Of a stretch of 5,435 bases of DNA, positions 1-5,435 are shown piece after piece. The notes under the pieces were generated by a model. The model had not been told where the DNA came from. It saw only the letters and a program-made list of their open reading frames with translations, and made no database searches. The stretch comes from DATCTV01 sp964400685 (GTDB lineage: Bacteria > Desulfobacterota > Desulfomonilia > UBA1062), in the NCBI GenBank assembly GCA_964400685.1, contig CAYNVT010000189.1, positions 1 through 5,435 on the forward strand, written 5' to 3'. The position numbers and the translations under genes are program-made. How positions within the stretch are numbered: the stretch's first letter is position 1; each line of letters opens with the position of its first letter.

Positions 1-2
1 CA

Positions 3-599
3 CGCTATCCGAAAATAGAAAAGCGTCTGGAGCCAGTCCTTAGCCGCATAGAAGAGGTTCAATACTACCAGTACAGGCTCATTAAATTTTACATGGAGCA
101 TTACCGCGCGAACAGGTTCTCTCCCACGTCAGGCTATTTTCATTTCATGTTCATCGATCTGTCACCCCAGAGCTTTTACGGTATCTATGACTGGTGGGGG
201 TATCCGAAGCCTGCGCTGAAGGCATGCCTTGAGTCGAATATGCCGGTGGCGATCCTGCTTGTTTTGAATAATGACAAATTAACAATTAAGGTTGTTAATG
301 ACACCCCGCACTTTTACCCGGACTGCACATGCCGTATATTCCTGAGCGGAGAAATGGGAGAAGACATCTTTTCGGACATGATCAGAATGGATATTCAGCC
401 GGATTCGCTCGCCACAGTTCTTGAGAAGGAGATTGAATTGAACGGGAACATGAAATTCTCTGCGAAACTGGTCCTTTCAGATCATGACGGGAAAACAATT
501 GCAGAGAACAGCTATGACAGTTTCGAACATCCCGTGCATCCCAAAGGCCATTTCATGAGGATGTCTCACGAACTTGGCATGAGGCTTTTCTGGGCATGA
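3..599 (+). CDS. Glycoside hydrolase family 2 (beta-mannosidase-like), C-terminal fragment
   Basis: The reading frame is open to the left edge, so this is the last 198 residues of a longer protein; the first in-frame ATG at 93 is internal. Visible residues 20-70 look like the end of the GH2 TIM barrel: a YYQYR...YMEHYRANRF helix, then PTSGYFHFMFIDLSP and GIYDWWGYPKPALKAC. This matches the family's usual pattern of a 'W-x-P' segment, then 'D-Y/W-x-G-x-PKPA'. Residues from about 75 form an Ig-like beta-sandwich with a VVNDT motif and a late AENSYD strand, as in beta-mannosidases and exo-beta-glucosaminidases. Enzymes of this family cleave terminal beta-linked sugars such as mannose, glucosamine, galactose or glucuronic acid. 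The catalytic Glu residues would lie upstream of the window, so neither activity nor substrate can be judged. The family is fairly secure, the subfamily is not. A terminator follows the stop. Confidence 0.72.
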   Translation, partial: RYPKIEKRLEPVLSRIEEVQYYQYRLIKFYMEHYRANRFSPTSGYFHFMFIDLSPQSFYGIYDWWGYPKPALKACLESNMPVAILLVLNNDKLTIKVVNDTPHFYPDCTCRIFLSGEMGEDIFSDMIRMDIQPDSLATVLEKEIELNGNMKFSAKLVLSDHDGKTIAENSYDSFEHPVHPKGHFMRMSHELGMRLFWA

Positions 600-649
600 T
601 CATGGTCCCGCTGCTTAATCAAACCGGTTGATTTTTAACTAAGGCTGAC

Positions 650-675
650 TGGGGACCCTTACCGGTCCCCATTTT
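650..675 (+). terminator. Rho-independent terminator after the GH2 gene
   Basis: A perfect 8-bp stem (TGGGGACC at 650-657, GGTCCCCA at 664-671) encloses a 6-base loop and is followed by TTTT, then a pyrimidine run, on the + strand. It lies about 50 bases past the GH2 stop codon. The T-run favours + strand termination. In the other direction the hairpin is not followed by a T-run, so it would serve the convergent M23 gene poorly. Confidence 0.7.
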
Positions 676-686
676 CTCTCACCCTT

Positions 687-1802
687 CTAGTCCACGTTAA
701 AAACTGTGAACTGCTCCATCATGGAGTTTGTTATGAGTTCCGGGTCCTGGAATGACGGGTTGCCTTCGTCGTCCAGCTCTCCGATCTTGGTGTATTCCTT
801 GATCACGAACGGGACGCCATAGCTGAAAAAGATATCCGGCCCATCCGTTATCTGGAAATGAAGATGCGGCCCTGTAGAGTTGCCGGAATTTCCGAGTCTG
901 GCGATCTCGTCGCCAACATTTACCGCATCTCCCACGCCGACATTGATCGAGCCCGGTATGCAGTGGCAGTAAAATGCGTAATGCCCGCCTCCTATATCCA
1001 GCACCACGAAGTTGCCGCCGTATTCGAGCAGGGTGTGAAGGACTACGTCCTTCTGGTTTCCGTTGTTTTCAGGAAGCCCGTCCTGAACGAAAACGACTGT
1101 CCCGTCCGCTACCGCCAGAAGGGGAGAGTCGTAGTTGTAATAGTTCGTATTCACTGTGGGATCGCCGTTGCAGAAATTAGTAAGGTCGTCATTCATCTCT
1201 ATCGAGTCGAAGGCATACCGCTCCGACGTGAAAAGCTCTCCATAGATGAATACGATGTTGTAGAAGTGGTATCCAAGAGTGGACTGGTTCATGTAGATCA
1301 GGTTGTTCCTCTTTATGGGCGATTCTATCACCAGCGGCGTTTCATTCAGCCTCGGCGCGAATGTTCCACCCCTTAGAGAAAACTCGTTGCCGCTCACCGT
1401 ATCCCTGAAGGTGAGCTGGTTTGTAACCAGTCTTGGCGGCGTCTGCCCCAGAGGTATGGGGAGCTGGATAGACATGTAATAGCTCGTGAGCTTGTCAAAT
1501 GTAACAAAGGCGTTTGCCGGCAGAGGGTCCTTGTATATCTTAGGCAGGTCTGCCTTTTCTATCACGAAGAGTTCTGCTCCGGTTTTGTAATCGAGAACGG
1601 TTATCTTCTGAAGCTCCAGTCCGTCTTTCTCATACTCCCAGGTCTTGAGGGTGTAGCCAATTCTCAGATACTTTTCCGTCCGGAAAGGGACGTCGCTGAA
1701 AGCAACCTCGATGCTTCCGGGGTTGTTGCTGCTGTTGCTGCTGCACGCCTGCAGGAACAGCAGCAGTGAAAATGCAATGACGGCCAATAGCACTTTTTTC
1801 AT
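687..1802 (-). CDS. M23 (LytM-type) metallopeptidase-fold lipoprotein with altered zinc site
   Basis: This 371-residue protein begins with a lipoprotein signal peptide: MKK, a hydrophobic stretch, then lipobox L-Q-A-C with Cys20 as the lipidated residue and an Ser/Asn-rich linker. Residues ~30-170 form a beta-rich domain of unknown role. Residues ~193-330 are an M23 domain: LLAVADGTVV, GNFVVLD, YCHC (His280), VGDAVNVGDEIA and GNSGNSTGPHLHF (His313, His315). M23 enzymes are zinc endopeptidases that cut peptidoglycan cross-links, or are inactive activators and scaffolds. Here the usual HxxxD zinc motif reads RYAFD (195-199): Asp199 is kept but Arg replaces His. From memory, a subgroup of M23 proteins with the same GDPT...ADGTVV...DGLP layout also has R-[FY]-A-x-D, so this may be a subgroup trait. 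I chose the ATG at 1800-1802 because GGAG stands six bases before it and it gives a standard signal peptide; a TTG at 1826 and an ATG at 1814 are in frame upstream. It diverges from the C45 lipoprotein gene. Confidence 0.85.
   Translation of the reverse strand: MKKVLLAVIAFSLLLFLQACSSNSSNNPGSIEVAFSDVPFRTEKYLRIGYTLKTWEYEKDGLELQKITVLDYKTGAELFVIEKADLPKIYKDPLPANAFVTFDKLTSYYMSIQLPIPLGQTPPRLVTNQLTFRDTVSGNEFSLRGGTFAPRLNETPLVIESPIKRNNLIYMNQSTLGYHFYNIVFIYGELFTSERYAFDSIEMNDDLTNFCNGDPTVNTNYYNYDSPLLAVADGTVVFVQDGLPENNGNQKDVVLHTLLEYGGNFVVLDIGGGHYAFYCHCIPGSINVGVGDAVNVGDEIARLGNSGNSTGPHLHFQITDGPDIFFSYGVPFVIKEYTKIGELDDEGNPSFQDPELITNSMMEQFTVFNVD
1727..1765 (-). repeat. Inverted repeat and tandem 9-bp repeat in lipoprotein signal-peptide coding region
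   Basis: A perfect 10-bp inverted repeat (TGCTGCTGTT at 1727-1736, AACAGCAGCA at 1756-1765) has a 19-base spacer. It overlaps two tandem copies of GTTGCTGCT (1725-1733, 1734-1742) that encode a doubled Ser-Ser-Asn. In the transcript this could fold into a stem-loop over codons 13-26. The likely cause is composition: CTG Leu codons facing AGC and CAG codons. A regulatory role is speculative. Confidence 0.35.
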
Positions 1803-1808
1803 TCGGTT

Positions 1809-1812
1809 CTCC
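1809..1812 (-). promoter_or_regulatory. Shine-Dalgarno site that sets the M23 gene start
   Basis: GGAG on the - strand lies six bases upstream of the ATG at 1800-1802. No comparable site precedes the TTG at 1826. This is why the shorter start was chosen; it also leaves a compact MKK-type lipoprotein signal. Confidence 0.6.
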
Positions 1813-2031
1813 ATTTTACAGCACAAATGATTTGCAGACGGTTCCGATGCATTTTCTCACGCATATGGCGTCCGCATACAGTTCATGTCGGCACACTGTG
1901 AAATTTCATAACATTTCCGTTAGATGCTGCAAATTTTCAGGTTGGGAAAGTTATGAAGGTGATGCCCTAATAGAATTCGTTTTTACGCCGATAACAATAT
2001 TTATGCGTGATCCGTCATGCACCCTGAGAAT

Positions 2032-2036
2032 GGAGG
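2032..2036 (+). promoter_or_regulatory. Shine-Dalgarno site that sets the C45 gene start
   Basis: GGAGG (within GGAGGAG) sits four bases before the ATG at 2041. The spacing is slightly tight but the match is strong. The in-frame ATG at 2017 has no such site, so translation is placed at 2041. Confidence 0.65.
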
Positions 2037-2040
2037 AGAT

Positions 2041-3294
2041 ATGCTGAAAAAATCCGGCGGAAAATTTAAAAACTTCAAGAAAAAACATGCTAGGACAACT
2101 CTGCTGGCAGCGGTCATCGTCTTGGCCGGGATGATGCTGATGTCGTGTTCATCAAGCTCTGGTAATGACCAGCCCGTCAATTCGTTCGAAGGCGGAAAAC
2201 TCTATCTGAGCCCGTCCGGCGTATTCTATATAGCGGAACTCAACGGCACTTTCCACGAAATGGGCCGCCAGTACGGCGCTCTTTTAAAGGACCAGATACA
2301 GGAATTCTACAATAATGCCTTTGTAGACTACATGATGGGACAGAAGGGAAAAACTTATGAGCAGCTCGCCGCATATGCTCAGGATTACTATGGTTCACTT
2401 TCACGGATATCAAGGGACTATGTCGACGGCATGGCCGAGACGTGCGGCCTCACCAGAGAACAGACGTACATGCTTTCCTCGGGACTGCTGGGCCTTTTTG
2501 AAAACGGAGGATGCAGCAGCCTTTCGGCCTGGGGTGACTATACCCCGGACGGTCTGACCGTTACCGGGCGAAACCTCGACCTGCCGGCCGAAAACCTGAG
2601 GCGTTTCAGCAGATATTTCAATATCGTGGTCATGAACCCGACCGGTTTTCCGGCGTCTGTAGCCAACCTTGACTATATCGGCGGGCTCTTCTTCCAGACA
2701 GCGTTCAACAGTAAGGGCATATTTCTCGAACTCCAGAACGGCGAGAACGCAGACACCGCACACCCTGCAGGCCGGGAATTCGCAAACGACTCGCTGCTGC
2801 AGAGCTTATTCCTTAACACGACGAGCGGCGAGGTGGATGCTTGGTTCAACACGAACCTGCCGGATGCCGGTCTCATCATGAACGCGACATTCCCGGATCA
2901 TGCCACAATCTACGAATGGTCAACTTTCAGGGTGGCGGCGAGAAACGCGGACGGGCTCATTTCGGCATCCAACGATTATATCGACCCGTCCTGGCACAGC
3001 TATTCCCAGATAAATTTCTTCGACGAATCAAACGAAGGCATCGGCTACACAGTAACCCGCCGGAAGAATCTCCTTGCCCTGGGAGAGGCGAACATGGGCG
3101 GAATACCCCCGGAGAAAATGATGGAAATCTTCGACACGTCTATTCCTGAAGGCGGCGCCACATTCCCCGAAGGCGGCTTTATAAAGACGATCTATTCCGT
3201 GGTGGTGAAGCCAACGGAGCTCAAGCTCTGGTTAAAGGTCCGCGAGTATTCTGACTGGGAAGAAATCGATCTTGGACGGTATTTCCACAATTGA
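2041..3294 (+). CDS. Lipoprotein of the C45 / choloylglycine hydrolase-like Ntn-hydrolase superfamily
   Basis: This 417-residue protein has a Lys-rich N-terminus, a hydrophobic segment (~20-35) and a lipobox L-M-S-C (Cys36) followed by Ser residues, so it is probably membrane-anchored and faces the periplasm or exterior. The body matches the acyl-CoA:6-aminopenicillanate acyltransferase-like (peptidase C45) group: GTFHEMGRQYG (~69-79), GGCSSL with the presumed N-terminal nucleophile Cys158, GRNLD (176-180) corresponding to the Arg and Asp of bile-salt hydrolases, an LQN (Asn233) oxyanion candidate, SASND (Asn311), and a C-terminal YSVVVKPTELKLWLKV strand pair. Members self-cleave before the Cys and then hydrolyse or transfer acyl groups on amides. 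All expected catalytic positions seem present, so it is probably active, but the substrate (N-acyl amide, beta-lactam-like compound, conjugated lipid or other) cannot be told from sequence. It diverges from the M23 lipoprotein gene and ends at a bidirectional terminator. The superfamily is well supported; the specific activity is not. Confidence 0.85.
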   Translation: MLKKSGGKFKNFKKKHARTTLLAAVIVLAGMMLMSCSSSSGNDQPVNSFEGGKLYLSPSGVFYIAELNGTFHEMGRQYGALLKDQIQEFYNNAFVDYMMGQKGKTYEQLAAYAQDYYGSLSRISRDYVDGMAETCGLTREQTYMLSSGLLGLFENGGCSSLSAWGDYTPDGLTVTGRNLDLPAENLRRFSRYFNIVVMNPTGFPASVANLDYIGGLFFQTAFNSKGIFLELQNGENADTAHPAGREFANDSLLQSLFLNTTSGEVDAWFNTNLPDAGLIMNATFPDHATIYEWSTFRVAARNADGLISASNDYIDPSWHSYSQINFFDESNEGIGYTVTRRKNLLALGEANMGGIPPEKMMEIFDTSIPEGGATFPEGGFIKTIYSVVVKPTELKLWLKVREYSDWEEIDLGRYFHN

Positions 3295-3342
3295 AGATTT
3301 GACAAGCTTCCTTTGTTACCCCTATGGACCTGATAAAAAATG

Positions 3343-3371
3343 AAAGAGCGGGACCGGACCCGCCCTTTTTT
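3343..3371. terminator. Bidirectional terminator between the C45 and flotillin genes
   Basis: A GCGGG/CCCGC stem (3348-3352, 3359-3363) with a 6-base loop continues, after one mismatch, into AAAG/CTTT (3343-3346, 3365-3368). It ends in six T on the + strand (3366-3371). On the - strand the stem is followed by TCTTTCATTTTTT. It sits between two convergent stops (3294 and 3376) and can serve both. Confidence 0.8.
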
Positions 3372-3375
3372 GAAC

Positions 3376-4911
3376 CTATTCTTTTCCCCCGGATTTTTCG
3401 GCTATTTCACCAAGGTATTTCGGCAGGTCGATACCGGCCATCTTCGAGACCTCGTGAAGCGGCGGCAGGCTCTTGACAAGTCCTGAAATGAAATTGGCGG
3501 TAGTGGTGTTACCGGATTCGTTCACCCCGGAATCCCAGACAGTTATCTTGTCTATCTTGAGGTTCTTTATTGCCTCGATTTGAAGCGATACGATCTCCTG
3601 AATCTTCTCGGTCATGAGAAGGGTTGCCAGCGCCTTTACATCGCCGCCGCAGCTCCTGACCAGTTCCTGATAGCCCAGGGCCTTACCTTCGAGCACTTGC
3701 CTTATACCCTTTGCTTCGGCTTCGTATTTCATCAGGATGGCGTCAGCTGATCCCCTTGCTTCTCGTCTCAATTTCTCAGCCTCGGCCTCGGCGGCTATCT
3801 CTATCTGCTTCTTCTCGATTTCCTTTTTGACGACCAGATCGGCATTCAGCCTTTCCCTCTCGGCATTGTACTGCGCCTTCTGTATCTCGACCTCGGCCTC
3901 TCTCTTTGCCACCTCGCCAACCCTGAGTGCGCTTGCCTGTTTAACCGCAAGCTCCGCATCGGCATTGGCAATATCCGCCTTGGACTTGTTCTCGCCGATA
4001 ATAGCCTGGGCTTCCTGGCCCTGTACATAGATTCGCCTGTCGGCCTCAGCGGTTTTCTGTCCTTTCTGAGACTCGGCGACATTCTGTGCGACCTGTATCT
4101 CCTTCTCCTTCAGCGCCTCGGCTTCGCCGATCGTTGCCGAAGTCTCCTGCTGCATGACATAAACGCGCCTGTCCGCGTCGGCCCGTTTCTTTCCCTTTTC
4201 GGCCTCCGCAATGTTTTCGGCGACCTTAATCTCTTTTTCCCTTATTGCTATGGCTTCGCCGACAGAACCCTTCTTCTCCTGTTCGGCAACATCAATCTTT
4301 GCCTGGTTGAGCGCCTCGGATGCGGCCTTTTTACCTATCGACTCTATATAGTCAGATTCATCGGTAATGTCGGTTATGTTGACGTTTATAAGATAAAGTC
4401 CAACCTTGTTGAGTTCGGGAGTGACGTTCTTCCTGATCGCCTCGAGGAATTTTTCCCTGTCCTGGTTTATCTGTTCGATTGTGAGGGACGCCACGGTAAG
4501 CCTTAACTGTCCGAAGATGATTTCCTTTGCAAGCGCTTCCACCTGGGCCAGATTGAGCGTTAGAAGCCTTTCAGCCGCATTGGTCATTATTTCAGGTTCG
4601 GTACTTATACCGACGGTAAACGTGCTGGGTGCATTTATGCGGATATTCTGCATCGAAAGGGCGCGCTGCAGCGGTATCATTATCGTGAGCGGCGTAAGGT
4701 TAAGATATGAGAAGTCCTGAATCAACGGCCATACGAAAGCGCCCCCACCGTGAATGCACTTTGCGGACTGTCCCTCGCCTACTTTTCCGTAAACGACCAG
4801 TATCTTATCGGACGGACACCTTTTATACCTTGAGGAAAGGAAAATGATCGTTGAAACGATCAGGATGACAATTGCGCCAAGCGCCACAAGCCATACACTT
4901 ATTTCGAACAT
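3376..4911 (-). CDS. Flotillin family protein (SPFH/Band 7 domain, YuaG/YqiK type)
   Basis: This 511-residue protein is close to the ~510 residues of Bacillus YuaG (FloT). Its parts, in order, are an N-terminal membrane segment (~5-26); an SPFH domain (~28-190) with CPSDKILVVYGKVG, CIHGGGAFVWPLIQ, NAPSTFTVGI and the family signature INVNITDITDES; an Ala/Glu/Lys-rich coiled-coil stalk (~195-405); and a C-terminal region with IEAIKNLKIDKITVWDSG (446-462) and a Thr/Ser-rich link to a tail ending EKSGGKE. Flotillins form large membrane-bound oligomers that organise lipid microdomains, fluidity and the placement of membrane complexes. The stalk contains a 44-residue repeat described separately. 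The ATG at 4909-4911 is preceded by GGGAGG at nine bases. The gene lies 20 bases after an NfeD/YuaF-like gene on the same strand, the usual partner and order, so the two are very probably one operon. Confidence 0.95.
   Translation of the reverse strand: MFEISVWLVALGAIVILIVSTIIFLSSRYKRCPSDKILVVYGKVGEGQSAKCIHGGGAFVWPLIQDFSYLNLTPLTIMIPLQRALSMQNIRINAPSTFTVGISTEPEIMTNAAERLLTLNLAQVEALAKEIIFGQLRLTVASLTIEQINQDREKFLEAIRKNVTPELNKVGLYLINVNITDITDESDYIESIGKKAASEALNQAKIDVAEQEKKGSVGEAIAIREKEIKVAENIAEAEKGKKRADADRRVYVMQQETSATIGEAEALKEKEIQVAQNVAESQKGQKTAEADRRIYVQGQEAQAIIGENKSKADIANADAELAVKQASALRVGEVAKREAEVEIQKAQYNAERERLNADLVVKKEIEKKQIEIAAEAEAEKLRREARGSADAILMKYEAEAKGIRQVLEGKALGYQELVRSCGGDVKALATLLMTEKIQEIVSLQIEAIKNLKIDKITVWDSGVNESGNTTTANFISGLVKSLPPLHEVSKMAGIDLPKYLGEIAEKSGGKE
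3961..4290 (-). repeat. Tandem 44-residue repeat in the flotillin coiled-coil stalk
   Basis: Residues 230-273 (4093-4224) and 274-317 (3961-4092) are imperfect copies with the same layout: VA[EQ]N[IV]AE then KG, a short spacer, ADRR[VI]YV, then IGE. A 22-residue half unit (208-229, 4225-4290) ending GEA...REKEIK resembles the end of unit one (GEA...KEKEIQ). A period of 44 equals four 11-residue units, which fits a hendecad coiled coil, in line with the long helical stalks of SPFH proteins. It probably arose by internal duplication. Confidence 0.7.
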
Positions 4912-4920
4912 ATAAAAAAA

Positions 4921-4926
4921 CCTCCC
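4921..4926 (-). promoter_or_regulatory. Shine-Dalgarno site of the flotillin gene
   Basis: GGGAGG on the - strand, nine bases before the ATG at 4909-4911. The spacer is seven T followed by AT. It lies inside the 20-base gap after the NfeD-like stop codon, so flotillin has its own ribosome site and does not depend on translational coupling. Confidence 0.75.
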
Positions 4927-4931
4927 TTGAT

Positions 4932-5435
4932 TTAATTTTTCTCAACTATGAGAACATTTGCGGAAATTCCGGTAACCTTTATGGGCGAACCGGTCAACAG
5001 CGGCGATGAATCGGCGGATCTGGCATCGAACTCCCTCAACCGGTTCTTCAGATTGATCTGCACCCTGCCGATACCGTTTTCGGGTATGTTCATATATACA
5101 GTACCCGTGCATCCCACGGCCTGATCAATGCCGATCGTTCCACTGGACTGGAGCTTCATGGCGGAGCTGAATATTCTGCCGATTATCCACACCGCGGCCA
5201 GGCCTGCAGCGGTGCCCCCTATGATCGCGATCATCGCGCCCGTGCTGGACTTGCTGTAAAGGGCGAAGCCGACGAGCCCGAACATCATGAAGAACGCGGT
5301 TATACCCTGCAGCGTGAGAAGCTTGAAGCTTGCATCGGTGCTGTCATGCGGTGCGTCGATGCCGTCATGTATGTCCGTGTCAAAATCATGGCTTATCCCC
5401 GCGAACTGAAGAATTATCCTTATCAGAAGGACAAG
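4932..5435 (-). CDS. NfeD/YuaF-like membrane protein with OB-fold, flotillin partner (5' end missing)
   Basis: The frame has no stop up to the right edge, so at least 167 C-terminal residues are present; the ATGs at 5288 and 5285 are internal, inside a membrane helix. Visible parts are the end of a first membrane helix (LVLLIRIILQFAG), an Asp/His-rich loop (visible residues 16-34), a second helix (~39-61), a third (~66-90), and a soluble C-terminal domain (~98-167) with GCTGTVYMNIPENGIGRV...DARS...G.PIKVTGISANVLIVEK, the NfeD-type OB-fold pattern. YuaF of Bacillus (174 residues) and YqiJ of E. coli have this architecture and are encoded next to flotillins; they are thought to work with flotillin in membrane organisation. 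Little of the N-terminus is probably missing. It is upstream of and co-directional with the flotillin gene, with a 20-base gap; the promoter lies outside the window. Confidence 0.85.
   Translation of the reverse strand, partial: LVLLIRIILQFAGISHDFDTDIHDGIDAPHDSTDASFKLLTLQGITAFFMMFGLVGFALYSKSSTGAMIAIIGGTAAGLAAVWIIGRIFSSAMKLQSSGTIGIDQAVGCTGTVYMNIPENGIGRVQINLKNRLREFDARSADSSPLLTGSPIKVTGISANVLIVEKN

Larger units (their letters stand above)
1803..2040. other. Divergent intergenic region, presumed promoters for both lipoprotein genes
   Basis: These 238 bases separate the two divergent lipoprotein starts and must hold both promoters. I find no strong sigma-70 match. The best - strand candidate is TTGCAG (1927-1932) and TATGAA (1905-1910) with a 16-base spacer, matching 3/6 and 4/6 of consensus. 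On the + strand, AT-rich TAATAGAAT at 1968-1976 has no well-spaced -35. Small symmetric elements are present: CAAATgATTTG (1824-1834), CACAcTGTG (1892-1900), and an 8-bp inverted repeat ATTTGCAG (1830-1837) / CTGCAAAT (1927-1934). Any could be an operator, but each is short enough to arise by chance. The reading frame running across the region from a TTG at 1832 has no ribosome site and no protein-like character. Confidence 0.4.

Noticed and set aside
622..629. AACCGGTT palindrome after the GH2 stop
   Set aside because: Only eight bases and no T-run directly after a stable stem; the true terminator is the hairpin at 650-675.
858..1376. Open + strand frame of 172 codons opposite the M23 gene
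   Set aside because: It lies wholly antisense to a well-supported gene, has no ribosome site or recognisable motif, and its sequence looks like a translated shadow.
1832..2047. 71-codon + strand frame across the divergent intergenic region
   Set aside because: It starts at a TTG without a Shine-Dalgarno site, overlaps the start of the C45 gene and has no protein-like pattern.
2410..2763. Open - strand frame opposite the C45 gene
   Set aside because: Antisense shadow within a gene whose product has clear family motifs.
3737..4030. Ser/Ala-rich + strand frame opposite the flotillin stalk
   Set aside because: The low-complexity product reflects the reverse complement of Ala/Glu codons in the coiled coil; no start signal.
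3961..4290. Repeated DNA as a CRISPR or mobile-element repeat
   Set aside because: The periodicity is in frame, imperfect and encodes a coiled-coil stalk; there are no spacers or terminal repeats.
4406..4720. Open + strand frame opposite the SPFH domain
   Set aside because: Antisense to a highly conserved domain; no ribosome site or family resemblance.

Overview
The window carries five genes: three complete and two cut by the window edges. Base composition looks balanced (around 50% GC by eye). Codon use does not shift visibly between genes, and there are no mobile-element, phage, tRNA, rRNA or CRISPR signals. Two genes encode lipoproteins with clear lipoboxes followed by Ser-rich linkers (Cys-Ser-Ser). 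Lacking Asp at +2, these would be sorted to the outer membrane in a Gram-negative cell. With the Shine-Dalgarno sites and compact spacing, this suggests a Gram-negative bacterium, possibly an environmental deltaproteobacterium-like or related lineage. That taxonomic guess is weak.

Layout, left to right. (1) The 3' end of a glycoside hydrolase family 2 (beta-mannosidase-like) gene runs off the left edge on the + strand and ends at a hairpin terminator. (2) A convergent - strand gene encodes an M23 (LytM-type) metallopeptidase-fold lipoprotein whose first zinc-binding His is replaced by Arg. (3) After a 238-base divergent intergenic region, a + strand gene encodes a lipoprotein of the C45 / choloylglycine-hydrolase-like Ntn-hydrolase superfamily with its key residues in place. 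(4) A bidirectional terminator separates it from a - strand pair: a partial NfeD/YuaF-like membrane protein with an OB-fold, running off the right edge, followed 20 bases later by a complete flotillin (SPFH) gene.

The NfeD-like/flotillin pair is a conserved two-gene unit, known from yuaF-yuaG in Bacillus and yqiJ-yqiK in E. coli. It organises membrane microdomains. The two divergent lipoproteins share an envelope address and a common promoter region, which could mean related roles in the envelope, but nothing in the sequence proves a functional link. I see no strong case for an unknown multi-gene system. The points worth a second look are the altered zinc site of the M23 protein, the unknown substrate of the anchored Ntn hydrolase, the 44-residue repeat in the flotillin stalk, and the Asp/His-rich loop in its partner.
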